Shown one piece after another: positions 16,923 to 26,951 of a stretch of DNA of 64,000 bases. Within the stretch, counting starts at the first letter, position 1. The number at the start of each line of letters is the position of its first letter. The position numbers and the translations under genes are program-made. Under the pieces are notes generated by a model. That model was not told the origin of the DNA and did no database searches. It saw nothing but the letters and a program-made list of their open reading frames with translations. The DNA comes from SXOA01 sp046593355 (lineage in GTDB: Bacteria; Planctomycetota; Planctomycetia; Pirellulales; Pirellulaceae): positions 1 through 64,000 of the forward strand of contig JBKJNY010000212.1 in assembly GCA_046593355.1 (NCBI GenBank), in the 5' to 3' direction.

Positions 16923-17468
16923 TCAGCTCTGTTCTTGTGACGGGTCGCCCGGTTGGAAACCGAGTCCGCTAGCGACTCTCTCAACTAGGTCGGGCACATA
17001 GTGACTTGCGTTCGGCATGGTGAATCGAGTGCCGATTTCGTTGCCGCGTCGCAACGATTCGACCTTCACAAATTGGTCCCAGAGGCAAGCCTCCATCCGT
17101 AAGTCCAATGGCACATTCCAGAGGTGGTACTCGTCCAGCATTCCGTTGTCCAGAATCGCATTCACGACCACAGCAACAAAAGCCTTCGTTCGTGTCCGCT
17201 TGATTATTGAGTTGCAGTTGTAGCAAGCAAACCGCATGTTGCCTAATACGTACCCCGAGTTGTTGTTCACCCGGTCAACGTGAAGTGACCTCGTGCTGGC
17301 GATTCGCGTGCAGTACAGTCGAAGAAATTCTTCTTCAATACCACAATAACAACACACTTTCGTCTCTGCGGAATACCATTGGCGAAACTCATTCAGGTCG
17401 CAGAATAACTCGTGGCGTCCGTCACTTCTTCGCCTTATCGATTTCCAACGCTTCTCAACCTCGTCCAT
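16923..17468 (-). CDS. HNH-type nuclease-like protein
   Basis: The ATG at 17468 with GGAG 8 bp upstream gives 181 residues; a longer frame to 17522 lacks support. The centre carries an HNH/zinc layout: Cys39-x2-Cys42, HVDRVNNNSGY with His63 and Asp65, then GNMRFACYNCNSIIK with Cys82-x2-Cys85 and Asn86. In the family the two CxxC pairs hold a structural zinc, and the His/Asn residues bind the catalytic metal that cuts DNA. The C-terminal half is unfamiliar. It is the last of four co-directional genes with Uma2, zinc-ribbon and SNF2 helicase products. Restriction or defence is plausible but unproved. Confidence 0.75.
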   Translation of the reverse strand: MDEVEKRWKSIRRRSDGRHELFCDLNEFRQWYSAETKVCCYCGIEEEFLRLYCTRIASTRSLHVDRVNNNSGYVLGNMRFACYNCNSIIKRTRTKAFVAVVVNAILDNGMLDEYHLWNVPLDLRMEACLWDQFVKVESLRRGNEIGTRFTMPNASHYVPDLVERVASGLGFQPGDPSQEQS

Positions 17469-17537
17469 GGGTGTCTCCGCGCAGCATAAGTGTTTGTTCA
17501 ATGTGGATGCGGAGCAAATCAAGTCGCTGAGAATCGC

Positions 17538-18221
17538 TTAGTCCAGTTCTGCAAACAGCTCCGCCAGTTTCAGCGTGAACCCCGGCAGCACCTCTCCGCC
17601 GTCGAGAATGTCAGCCACGGTCAGGCGGCGAGCATCGGTGGAGCCTGCGTAGACATCGACAGCCCGTTCCTCGGGATAGACATACCAGATCAACCGGTCG
17701 CCGGCTGACAGGTATTCGCCGAGTTTACGTTCCATTTCCCGGCGGGTGTTCGATTTCGACATCACCTCGACGACGATGTCGGGCACCAGTAGCGGGACCG
17801 CTTCCGTTGGCAGCTTTCCGCCCGGAAGTCGCGAGGCCAAGATGACGGAGACATCGGGACCGCGAACGAGCTTGGGGATGAGTTGGACAAGTCCGGCTTC
17901 CCCGGCAACAAATCCGAGTCGCGAATGCAGCACAAACCCCTTCAAAAAGTAGCCGATGGCCATGCCCAGCACGGATTCCCGATATCCTAGCGCTTTCTCC
18001 ACCAGCACCCCGTCCACAAGTTCAAACAGCCGCCCTTCCTGAGCTTGAATTCGCTCCACGTCCTCCACGGTCGCCGTTCCGGGAGGAGGGTATCGCCGAA
18101 TGCGAGATGCTGCCACATCGCCCAGTTCGTGAAGCAGCTCGGCGAGCGAATCCTGGGCGGGCACAGGCAACGGAATGTCGCCGACCGAAATTCCGCTCGA
18201 CGGTAGATTGACAATGGACAT
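17538..18221 (-). CDS. Uma2-family PD-(D/E)XK nuclease-like protein
   Basis: The start at 18221 (MSIVNLPSSG) gives 227 residues. The Uma2 (DUF820) core begins near residue 55 with RLFELVDGVLVEK (Glu67), then GPDVSVI (Asp123), PDIVVEVMSKSNT (Glu152, Lys156) and KLGEYLSAGDRLIWYVYPEERAVDVY, which together form the predicted restriction-endonuclease-type active site. The family is abundant in cyanobacteria and planctomycetes and its biological role is unsettled. The first 50 residues are a variable extension. It lies 144 bp after the zinc-ribbon gene and 69 bp before the HNH gene, on the same strand. Confidence 0.9.
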   Translation of the reverse strand: MSIVNLPSSGISVGDIPLPVPAQDSLAELLHELGDVAASRIRRYPPPGTATVEDVERIQAQEGRLFELVDGVLVEKALGYRESVLGMAIGYFLKGFVLHSRLGFVAGEAGLVQLIPKLVRGPDVSVILASRLPGGKLPTEAVPLLVPDIVVEVMSKSNTRREMERKLGEYLSAGDRLIWYVYPEERAVDVYAGSTDARRLTVADILDGGEVLPGFTLKLAELFAELD

Positions 18222-18312
18222 AGGCCCGAGAAAACAATGAGGAACCGCCTCCATTAAAATATAGATTAACACGCCGCCTTCGGGAACGCAAAATGGTGCA
18301 ACGGGAAAAGTG

Positions 18313-18363
18313 GCCCGCACACTCCGTGTGCCGGCATGTCCGCTCACGGAGTGAGCGGACTAC
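18313..18363. repeat. Dispersed repeat family F, full copy
   Basis: Contains CACTCCGTGTGCCGGCATG followed by TCCGCTCACGGAGTGAGCGG, two abutting hairpin units. The copy at 39280-39333 is in the opposite orientation. It lies between the zinc-ribbon and Uma2 genes. Confidence 0.9.
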
Positions 18364-18365
18364 TT

Positions 18366-19415
18366 TCAGTCTCCCCGGTGCTCCCAGCAGTTGCGGCAGA
18401 TTGCGTCCACAGCCCCTTCCGTGAAATGCGGGGAAAACGTCCTGTTTCCGCAGCGGGCGCAGGCCAGCGGCTCAAAAGACTTCAGAAGCGAGTTCCAATA
18501 GACGGTGTAAATGCGGCGAGACTGCTTGCGGGTGACATCGAGGTCCACGGCCAGCACCGGGAGTTGGCAGCGGACGACGCACAGTGTGGTCAGGTCCGCC
18601 CGCATCGCGTAGCGTTCCTCCAGCTCCGCCAGCTTGCGCCGCAGTTCCAACTGGACGGCCTTTTTCTTGGCTTCCGTCGCCTCGGGCGAAACCACGGTTT
18701 TCGTCCGCCGATTGGGAGCCCCGGCTTCACGGATCAGAGCATTGTAGTAATCGCGCAACCGCTTCTGGTCCCGCGCCAGCCGGGCATCAATCCGCCCCAG
18801 AAACGACTTCGCGGCAACCATGAGCTGCTGGGCGGCCGCCTTGCCGGCAACCTCCCGTGTTCCTTCGAGACCGGCAAGTTCCGCCTGGCCGGAGGTTGAT
18901 TCCAGGCCGAATTCTTGGAGGAGGTCGGGGAGTTCCAGCGGGACCAGACTGTGGGCGTTCAGCGTGGCGCTAATGCGCGTCTCAAAACAATCTTCCGAGC
19001 GGAGCGCGGCGTGAAAATGCCAGGTCTGATACTCGCAAGTGGCGGGACTGACGCTTTGCAGGCGGACGCGAGCGTTCGGCCAGGCATAAGCGCAGCCCAG
19101 CAGTTCGGCGATGTCCCCCTTTTTGAGATGCCGCTCGGGGATCCGAAACGCGCCGATTCGGGGCACGCGGGCCTGGAGCACCTGCCCCGCCAGATCCAGG
19201 AATTCGCCCCCCAAGGAGACGGAGAGTCCCTCGTCGGTTCGATCCAGGGCCAAACTGAACGCCTCGTCGGGCATTCGCAGCAGAGCGGCAACGGCAGGGG
19301 GCGCGAGTCCGGTCCCGCGCTCCTGTGAAGCCGACCATTCCACCATTCCGCCGGCTTGCTCCAGCAACTGCGTCGTAAATTGTCGCAAGTCTTCTTGAAT
19401 TGCGTTCGCGCTCAT
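18366..19415 (-). CDS. Helicase partner protein with coiled coil and C-terminal zinc ribbon
   Basis: A 349-residue protein of no named family I can recall. Residues 1-180 are a mixed globular part. Residues about 190-285 are charged and helical, likely coiled coil (KSFLGRIDARLARDQKRLRD, then KKKAVQLELRRKLAELEERY). The end is a treble-clef-like zinc ribbon with Cys319, Cys322, Cys340 and Cys343 (LACARCGN and ICRNCWEH). It follows the SNF2 helicase gene. Before the repeat insertion between them its ATG overlapped the helicase stop as ATGA, so the two products were translationally coupled. It probably acts with the helicase on nucleic acid, for example as targeting subunit; this is inference from coupling. 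Confidence 0.8.
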   Translation of the reverse strand: MSANAIQEDLRQFTTQLLEQAGGMVEWSASQERGTGLAPPAVAALLRMPDEAFSLALDRTDEGLSVSLGGEFLDLAGQVLQARVPRIGAFRIPERHLKKGDIAELLGCAYAWPNARVRLQSVSPATCEYQTWHFHAALRSEDCFETRISATLNAHSLVPLELPDLLQEFGLESTSGQAELAGLEGTREVAGKAAAQQLMVAAKSFLGRIDARLARDQKRLRDYYNALIREAGAPNRRTKTVVSPEATEAKKKAVQLELRRKLAELEERYAMRADLTTLCVVRCQLPVLAVDLDVTRKQSRRIYTVYWNSLLKSFEPLACARCGNRTFSPHFTEGAVDAICRNCWEHRGD

Positions 19416-19429
19416 TCGTAATCCTCGCC
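19408..19429. repeat. 22-bp direct repeat, copy 1 (target duplication)
   Basis: Identical to 19632-19653. It spans the start codon of the zinc-ribbon gene and a pseudo-copy of the helicase C-terminus (GEDYE then stop). Confidence 0.92.
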
Positions 19430-19631
19430 AATTTGGCTTTGGGGTCGGGAAGGGTTTTCGCGCCCCGTCACGCCGACCCGATCAAAAAACGCCGCCGCGA
19501 AAACCTTTCCTGACCCCGTCCGTTTTGACGCTGCCACCAGGACGGGGTCGGGAGAAGTTTTCGCGGCCTGAGTCCCTACAGATGGATGGCTTAATCGCCG
19601 CGAAAACCCCTCCCGACCCCCTACCGTTGGT
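19430..19631. repeat. Inserted palindromic element, family G (GGGGTCGGGAG...TTTTCGCGGC)
   Basis: Two adjacent inverted-repeat units. Each has GGGGTCGGGA plus TTTTCGCG arms facing CGCGAAAACC plus TCCCGACCCC arms. It separates the helicase and partner genes and is flanked by 22-bp exact direct repeats. Shorter relatives are at 35564-35606 and, inside purH, at 50177-50249. Confidence 0.92.
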
Positions 19632-19635
19632 GCGC

Positions 19636-21525
<1,890 letters not shown>

Positions 21526-21732
21526 GCGTGCTTCCTTTCTGGCGGGGCGTCAGCGTTTTTTTTGATGGCCGCGGTGCAGCCTCTTGCCGGCCTGCTTGTT
21601 ACGGCCAGCATATCCGTGCAGCCCGCCCAGGGACAGGGCTGCGAGGCATTATCTCCAGTGGCAATGACTCGGGCAGGCGGGAAGCATAGCCCACCCAACG
21701 AACTGGACACTTAGGCGGATAGTGACTTTTTG

Positions 21733-21738
21733 TATAAT
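21733..21738 (+). promoter_or_regulatory. Possible -10 element
   Basis: TATAAT in the AT-rich stretch TTTTTGTATAATATGG, 45 bp before a small ORF with a strong ribosome binding site. The best -35 match (TGGACA at 21704) is too far upstream for a classical spacer. Confidence 0.35.
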
Positions 21739-21782
21739 ATGGTGCCAGGGGCGGAGTTCCGCGCAAGTGGCCTCAGGAGGGG

Positions 21783-21902
21783 ATGATCCTTGACAATCCG
21801 GTTGTGGAAAAAGTGTGGCAGCCTGGTGCTGGAGAGTTGGGCACGGGTAGGGACTGGGGAAGCTGGCTGCGCAAAGTGAATAAGGGGCGATTTGAAATCT
21901 GA
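21783..21902 (+). CDS. Possible 39-residue peptide
   Basis: An ATG preceded by AGGAGGGG opens a 39-codon frame containing PVVEKVWQPGAGELGTGRDW. The strong ribosome binding site, a TATAAT upstream and the lack of any other gene here support it. Against it, the last codons run into a dispersed AT-rich repeat, there is no recognised homologue and the length is small. Treat as a candidate only. Confidence 0.35.
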   Translation: MILDNPVVEKVWQPGAGELGTGRDWGSWLRKVNKGRFEI

Positions 21903-21917
21903 GATTTGAGATTTGAG
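21889..21917 (+). repeat. Short AT-rich repeat, second copy
   Basis: Runs of GATTTGAAATCTGAGATTTG as at 471-500; it overlaps the end of the candidate peptide. Confidence 0.6.
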
Positions 21918-22314
21918 TCAGAGGGGGACTTTGAAAAGGGCTTATAAATGGCTGATAAGTCCCAAAGGATTTGGTGAATCAGAATCGTCGGAAATCGGGC
22001 TGATGAATCAAACTTACGGCGAGAGCCCAAATTGGAACATGTGTTGAGATAAGGAGTTCGGCTGACGCGAATCGACGTAAGTTTCTCGAAACCAGTGTGC
22101 GTGAATCATGAATCAAAAGCACCTGTTTGGGGGGTGACCACGGCCTTATCATCAAGCGCCGGTTTTCGTCTTGACCCCTGTGCCCAAATGCTGACAATTC
22201 CGGCTCGTTCATCGCCCGGTAATAGACGTGCGGCACCCCGCCCATCGCATGGATTGTGATGGTGGCCGCCAGCCGGGTTTTCCCGCCCATCACCCGAAGG
22301 CAAGGAGGCCTGGG
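21903..22314. other. Intergenic stretch without a supported gene
   Basis: 412 bp between the candidate peptide and the MurE-like gene. Open frames on the minus strand (one reading GGKTRLAATITI) lack ribosome binding sites and family motifs. The only clear signal is the AAGGAGG before 22315. It may hold the promoter of the murE-like/murB/ftsQ-like run. Confidence 0.5.
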
Positions 22315-23820
22315 ATGAAGCCCAATTTAGAGCGCGCCGGTATTTCTCTCCGGGACGTGTTGACCAGTGCCCGGTTCGTGCAGACCTCGGATGTCCGGGT
22401 CACTGCCTGTTGCACCAGCCCCGAGGAAGTCAGCCCGGGGGACCTGTTCATCGCCGTCACCGCGGCTGACTCCGATGGCCACGAATGGGCCGACGAAGCG
22501 GTCCGCCGTGGAGCGTCCGCAGTGCTGGCCGAGCGGCTGTTGCCGGTCAGCGGGCCGCAGGTGGTGGTGGATGATTCGCGGGAGGCTCTGGGGGAAATCT
22601 GCCAGGCCCTTGTCGGCCGGCCTAGCGATTCGCTGCGGACTATCGGCGTGACAGGGACCAGCGGCAAGACCGTCACCTCTCTGCTCATCGCCTCCGTTCT
22701 GGAAGCCGCGGGCCAAACGGTGGGAGTGACCAGCAGCGTGGGGTACAGCGACTCGGTGGACCAGTCCGCGGCCAAGCTCACCACGCCCCACGCGCCGCTG
22801 CTCGCCAAATGGCTCTCCCGCATGACCGAAGCCGGCTGCACGAGCGCCGTGCTGGAGCTTTCCAGCCGGGCCTTGGCGGAGCGACGTGCGGCTGGGGTCG
22901 ATTTCGATGCGGCAGTGCTGACGAATTTGCGTGAGGCCCATCTGTCCTTTCACGGCAGCCAGGAAAACTACCGCCGGGCGAAGGAGCGGCTGCTCTCGAT
23001 GCTCAAGCCTGGGGGCTTCGCGGTTCTCAATGCCGATGATGAAGCGAGCGCGGAGCTACTTACGCGGTTGGACGCGCCGGTGCTCACCTTCGGCCTGCAA
23101 ACCGAAGCGGACGTGACGGGGGAAATCATCGAGCGGCAGCGGGGCGAGCAGACGTTCCTGCTTTCCGCGGGAAATGAAACCGTGCCGGTGCGGACGCGAA
23201 TGATTGGCGACCATCACGTTGCCAACTGCCTGGCCGCGGCCGCGGTGGGGCTGACGCTCGGCATCGATGCCACGACGATTGCTCGCGGGCTGGAGGCGGT
23301 GGAGCGCGTGCCGGGCCGGCTGGAGCGGCTGGAGTGTGGGCAGAGCTTTGGCGTGTTCGTCGATTCGGCCCGCACGCCGGAGCAGCTCGCCTGCACGCTG
23401 CGAACGCTGCGGAAGAACACGGCCGGCCGGCTGATTTGCGTTTTCGGTGCCCCCGGCGGACGGAATAGGGGGATCCGGGCCGAACTGGGCCGAGTCGCCG
23501 AGCGAAGCTGCGACCTCCCCATCATCACCAGCAACGACCCGCGTCACGAGGAGCCGCTGAAGATCGCCCACGACATCCTGGACGGCTTCCATCGCCCCGC
23601 CAAGGGACATGTGCTGCCGGGGAGGGTCGAAGCCATCCGTTATGCCTTGCTCACGGCCCAACCGGGCGACTGTGTGGTCATTACCGGCAAAGGAGACCGC
23701 GAGGAGCAGATTGTCGGCAAGCGGCGGCTGATGCACGATGACCGGGCGATCGCCCGGGCGTGGCTGTACCGTCAAGGAGGGGAAGAGTTGCGACGGCCGA
23801 AGTTCCGAGTCGTGGGATAG
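22315..23820 (+). CDS. MurE-like Mur ligase with altered active-site motifs
   Basis: The ATG at 22315 has AAGGAGG 7 bp upstream, giving 501 residues with the three Mur ligase domains. ATP loop GVTGTSGKT (111-119) and the carbamylated-lysine region YRRAKERL are intact. Other MurE motifs are changed: SSRAL for SSHAL, REAHLSFHG for RDHLDYHG, VDSARTPEQL (349-358) for VDYAHTPD, GGRNRG for GGDRDRG, SNDPRHEEP for DNPR, and GKGDREEQ for GKGHE. True MurE adds meso-diaminopimelate or lysine to UDP-MurNAc-L-Ala-D-Glu in the cytoplasm. This one is probably a divergent paralogue with another or weakened activity. murB and an ftsQ-like gene follow. Confidence 0.85.
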   Translation: MKPNLERAGISLRDVLTSARFVQTSDVRVTACCTSPEEVSPGDLFIAVTAADSDGHEWADEAVRRGASAVLAERLLPVSGPQVVVDDSREALGEICQALVGRPSDSLRTIGVTGTSGKTVTSLLIASVLEAAGQTVGVTSSVGYSDSVDQSAAKLTTPHAPLLAKWLSRMTEAGCTSAVLELSSRALAERRAAGVDFDAAVLTNLREAHLSFHGSQENYRRAKERLLSMLKPGGFAVLNADDEASAELLTRLDAPVLTFGLQTEADVTGEIIERQRGEQTFLLSAGNETVPVRTRMIGDHHVANCLAAAAVGLTLGIDATTIARGLEAVERVPGRLERLECGQSFGVFVDSARTPEQLACTLRTLRKNTAGRLICVFGAPGGRNRGIRAELGRVAERSCDLPIITSNDPRHEEPLKIAHDILDGFHRPAKGHVLPGRVEAIRYALLTAQPGDCVVITGKGDREEQIVGKRRLMHDDRAIARAWLYRQGGEELRRPKFRVVG

Positions 23821-23839
23821 GGCACTAAAAAACGTTCCT

Positions 23840-23863
23840 CCCTCGCTGGCGCGTCGGGCTAGT
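23840..23863. repeat. Dispersed repeat family H (CCTCGCTGGCGCGTCGGGCT), single unit
   Basis: Unit between the MurE-like and murB genes. Other copies are at 29465-29485 (inside the kinase gene) and, as an inverted pair, at 60717-60799. Confidence 0.88.
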
Positions 23864-23913
23864 ATCGGTAAAATTGGAGAGAGGCAGAACTCGGATCTTA
23901 CGGCGACTTCGTT

Positions 23914-24792
23914 ATGGCCATCCCCACAGGTTTTGAACACATCACGCGCGAGCAGGAGCCGCTCGCGCCCTACACCTGGTTCCGGCTGGGTGGGAAGGCC
24001 CAGTACTTCGCCGAGCCGACCTCCGTGGAAGAATTGCAGAAGCTGGTGCGGCAGGCGACGAAGGACGGATTGGCGGTTCGCATCTTGGGGGGCGGTTCGA
24101 ATCTGCTGGTCAGGGATGAAGGGGTCAGCGGGCTGGTCATTCATCTCTCTGCGGCAGCGTTCGGAACGATCACGGTTCAGGGAAAGCGCGTCATCGCCGG
24201 GGGCGGAGCGAAGCTGGGACATGTCATTTCGACGGCGGTGCGGGAAGGGCTGGCCGGGCTCGAGCAATTGGTCGGAATTCCCGGCACGCTCGGCGGCGCG
24301 CTGCATACCAACGCCGGGTCGCACAGCGCCGACATCGGCCAATGGACGCAGTCCGCCACGGTGATGACCCGTAAGGGAGACATTGTAACCCGCAAGCGGG
24401 AAGAGCTGCGGTTTGGCTACCGCGACAGCAGCCTGGATGAACTGGTGGTGCTGGAGGCGACGCTGGAGTTGGAAAAGGGAGATGCCGCAAAGCTTACCAA
24501 GCACATGCAGCAGCTCTGGATTTTGAAGCGAGCCAGCCAGCCGCTGGGGGCCGAAGGCGCGGGAAGCATCTTCAAGAATTTTGGCGGCGTGAGTGCCGCC
24601 AGCCTGGTGGAAGAAGCGGGGCTAAAGGGAACACGCATCGGTGATGCCGAGATTTGCGATAGCAGCCCGAACTTCATTCTGGCAGGTCCGCGGGCGAAGA
24701 GCCGCGACGTGCTGGAATTGATGGAGCACGTCCGCCGCGTCGTCGCGGAGAAGACGGGGACGGAGTTGGAGATTGCGATTGAAGTCTGGTAG
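23914..24792 (+). CDS. murB: UDP-N-acetylenolpyruvoylglucosamine reductase MurB
   Basis: 292 residues. The enzyme uses NADPH and bound FAD to reduce UDP-GlcNAc-enolpyruvate to UDP-MurNAc in the cytoplasm. FAD-binding landmarks are WFRLGGKAQYF, VRILGGGSNLLVRD and GIPGTLGGALHTNAGSH. FGYRDSSL and AGSIFKNF follow; the latter carries the serine that protonates the intermediate. The C-terminal SPNFILAGPRAKSRDVLELM corresponds to the usual ANFIVN segment. The single-loop layout fits type II MurB. It lies 93 bp after the MurE-like gene and 89 bp before the FtsQ-like gene, a remnant of a cell-wall cluster. Confidence 0.95.
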   Translation: MAIPTGFEHITREQEPLAPYTWFRLGGKAQYFAEPTSVEELQKLVRQATKDGLAVRILGGGSNLLVRDEGVSGLVIHLSAAAFGTITVQGKRVIAGGGAKLGHVISTAVREGLAGLEQLVGIPGTLGGALHTNAGSHSADIGQWTQSATVMTRKGDIVTRKREELRFGYRDSSLDELVVLEATLELEKGDAAKLTKHMQQLWILKRASQPLGAEGAGSIFKNFGGVSAASLVEEAGLKGTRIGDAEICDSSPNFILAGPRAKSRDVLELMEHVRRVVAEKTGTELEIAIEVW

Positions 24793-24795
24793 TTC

Positions 24796-24853
24796 GTAGT
24801 AACCCGCTTCAGCGGGTTAACGCGCTGGATAACCCGCTGAAGCGGGTTACTAC
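24796..24853. repeat. Inverted repeat, family I (GTAGTAACCCGCTTCAGCGG)
   Basis: A 58-bp palindrome with 24-bp arms directly after murB. A diverged copy is in frame in the gene at 47562-48461 (48238-48286). Confidence 0.92.
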
Positions 24854-24881
24854 CAACGAATGCTGAAAGGGATGTCAGCGC

Positions 24882-25820
24882 ATGGGAAACTCGAAACCGG
24901 CCCGCAACTGGACTCCGCCGCTGCTTCGCAAGTTAACAAGGGGCGGCCTCTTTGGCGCCTGGTCGCGGCGTCTGATTGTGGCAGCGATTATCCTAGGACT
25001 GGTCCTGGTCGGCTGGTCGTATGCCTGGCGGACTTGGGGAGAGCCGGGCACAACCGGCCATGACTTCCTAGTCACGCCCGAGAAAATCAGCGTCACGCCG
25101 CCGCCTGGTTGGATACACTCGGATGTGAAGACGGAAGTCGTTAAGAACGGCAGTCTCGCCTTGCTGCCGCTGCGCGATCCGCAGCTCGTCGACAAAGTCT
25201 CGCGGGCCTTTGCGGCGCATAGCTGGGTGGCGAGCGTGAAGAAGGTCAGCAAGCACTATCCGGCCCGGATTGAAGTGGAGCTGGAATATCGCCGGCCGGT
25301 GGCCATGGTCGAAGTCATCTGGCAAGGCGAGCCGAAACTGTACTTCATTGACGCCGCCAGCGTGCTGCTGCCGTCCGAGGACTTCGAGAACGAGGTCGAG
25401 CAGAAAGCGCCCCACTTCCTCCGCATCTTTGCCGGCGATGTTTCTCCCACGGGCCGCGCCTTCGGCACTCCCTGGGGTAGCGAGCGGATCGCCGGCGCTG
25501 CCTTGCTCGCGGACGCCTGGCAGGACCGCTGGCAAAAGCTCGGGCTCTACAAAGTTTTGCTCGACAAGGATGATCCCAACGGCAAGCCGATGTATGTGCT
25601 GGCGACCAAATCCGACACGCGCATGCGATGGGGTCATGCGCCAGGCAGCGAAGCAAAGGAGGAGCAGACTTCTCGCGAGAAAATCGCCTGGCTGGAGCAG
25701 TACGTGGCCAAACACGGCCCGCTCGACAAATCGGCAGCCGACGCTAGCCTCGACCTCCGCTACGCCACGGGCAAAGCGCCGCCGCAGACGGCGCGGAAGG
25801 GTAGTACCACGAAGCGATAA
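24882..25820 (+). CDS. FtsQ/DivIB-like single-pass membrane protein
   Basis: 312 residues: a basic cytoplasmic tail, one TM helix (about 31-49, LIVAAIILGLVLVGWSYAW) and an extracytoplasmic part. The region about 85-170 looks like the FtsQ POTRA/beta domain: VSRAFAAHSWVASVKKVSKHYP, then ELEYRRPVAMVEV and LYFIDAASVLLPSEDF. FtsQ links FtsA/FtsZ-dependent division to septal wall synthesis. Planctomycetes generally lack FtsZ, so retention of FtsQ-like and Mur proteins implies use in growth-linked wall synthesis. The C-terminus is basic and low complexity. The position after murB supports the call, which remains at fold-family level. Confidence 0.78.
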   Translation: MGNSKPARNWTPPLLRKLTRGGLFGAWSRRLIVAAIILGLVLVGWSYAWRTWGEPGTTGHDFLVTPEKISVTPPPGWIHSDVKTEVVKNGSLALLPLRDPQLVDKVSRAFAAHSWVASVKKVSKHYPARIEVELEYRRPVAMVEVIWQGEPKLYFIDAASVLLPSEDFENEVEQKAPHFLRIFAGDVSPTGRAFGTPWGSERIAGAALLADAWQDRWQKLGLYKVLLDKDDPNGKPMYVLATKSDTRMRWGHAPGSEAKEEQTSREKIAWLEQYVAKHGPLDKSAADASLDLRYATGKAPPQTARKGSTTKR

Positions 25821-25828
25821 GAAATTGA

Positions 25829-25872
25829 GTGGCACTCTTCACGCCCACGCAAAGCCGTGGACGTGGCACCCC
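25829..25872. repeat. Dispersed repeat family B, degenerate copy
   Basis: GAGTGGCACTCTTCACGCCCACGCAAAGCCGTGG followed by GTGGCACCCC, in reverse orientation to the 3066 copy. Confidence 0.85.
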
Positions 25873-25937
25873 GCGGCGACCCTGGCGCTTTTCGCGTGCT
25901 ACACTTGCGAAGCTCATAATTCCAAAGGAGGCTTCGC

Positions 25938-26822
25938 ATGTTCTATCGCACCTTCGGCACGCTTTGCCTGGTCATCGTAATCGCCACGACCGCGCTGGCG
26001 AGGGACATCTTTGTCGACAACCTCGGCGGAGACGACCGCAATAACGGCGAGACGCTCCGCGCCGAAGGGAAATCGAATGGGCCGTGCAAGACGATTACGA
26101 AAGCCTTGCGGCTGGTAAAGTCAGGGGACCGCATCAACATCATCGCTCATCCGGGTGAGCCCTACCGCGAGAGCATCGCCGTGCAAGGGGGTTTTAGCAG
26201 CGGCCGGGAAGGAGCCCCGGTGGAGATTATCGGCAACGGCGCGGTGCTGGACGGCACAACGTCCCTCATCGACGCCGAGTGGGATTACGAAGGGAATGAT
26301 GTCTTTTCCATCCGCTCGCGCCTGATGGCCCATCAGCAATTGTTCCTGGCCGGCACGGTAGCGCAGCGAGTACACGCGAAGGATGGCGCTCGGCCCAAGC
26401 TCGCGCCGCTACAGTGGTGCTTGTTTCAAGGCAAGATTTATTTCCGTTGTGAGTCCGGCCACCTTCCTTCCTTGTACGACCCTGCCTGCTGCGGCTTGCA
26501 AACGGGAATCACGCTCTACGAAGTGCATGACGTCGTCATCTCCAACATGACGGTCCGCGGATTTCAGCTCGACGGCGTGAATGCCCATGACACCGCGCGG
26601 CGAGTTGATCTGCTGGACGTCACGTCGGTGGACAACGGCCGCAGCGGCTTTTCCATCGGCGGCGCATCTCGCGTGCGCCTCGACGGCTGCAATGCGGCCG
26701 GCAATGGCGTGTCTCAGGTGCGGACGGAAGGCCATTCCATGACTCGGATTGTCGGCGGCAAGCTCGATGAGACCACGGCCCCAGCCGTTCTCAGCGATGG
26801 CGGCAAGGTGGTCCGCGAATAG
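25938..26822 (+). CDS. Secreted right-handed beta-helix protein
   Basis: AAAGGAGG precedes the ATG by 6 bp. A signal peptide (TLCLVIVIATTALA) leads a 294-residue exported protein. It opens IFVDNLGGDDRNNGETLRAE and CKTITKALRLVKSGDRINI, the typical entry to parallel beta-helix proteins (pectate-lyase-like/DUF1565 type). Later turns repeat as VVISNMTVRGFQLDGV, VDLLDVTSVDNGRSGFSI and VRLDGCNAAGNG. It probably binds or cleaves a polysaccharide, but no catalytic set is recognisable and it is short for an enzyme. It is flanked by unrelated genes. Confidence 0.88.
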   Translation: MFYRTFGTLCLVIVIATTALARDIFVDNLGGDDRNNGETLRAEGKSNGPCKTITKALRLVKSGDRINIIAHPGEPYRESIAVQGGFSSGREGAPVEIIGNGAVLDGTTSLIDAEWDYEGNDVFSIRSRLMAHQQLFLAGTVAQRVHAKDGARPKLAPLQWCLFQGKIYFRCESGHLPSLYDPACCGLQTGITLYEVHDVVISNMTVRGFQLDGVNAHDTARRVDLLDVTSVDNGRSGFSIGGASRVRLDGCNAAGNGVSQVRTEGHSMTRIVGGKLDETTAPAVLSDGGKVVRE

Positions 26823-26951
26823 AAGAGGCTCGCGTTTCAGCGATTGGCTTGGCTACCTATAGCGGCTCGATCCTCGTCTACCAGTCGATGCGCGAACGGG
26901 AAGAGCTGCAGGAAGCGGATCCGAGTTTACTGCCATGAGCCGCAGCGGCGT

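Noticed and set aside
21979..22293. Minus-strand frame with GGKTRLA resembling a P-loop
   Set aside because: No preceding beta-strand/glycine pattern of a Walker A motif, no ribosome binding site, and it overlaps the leader of the MurE-like gene.
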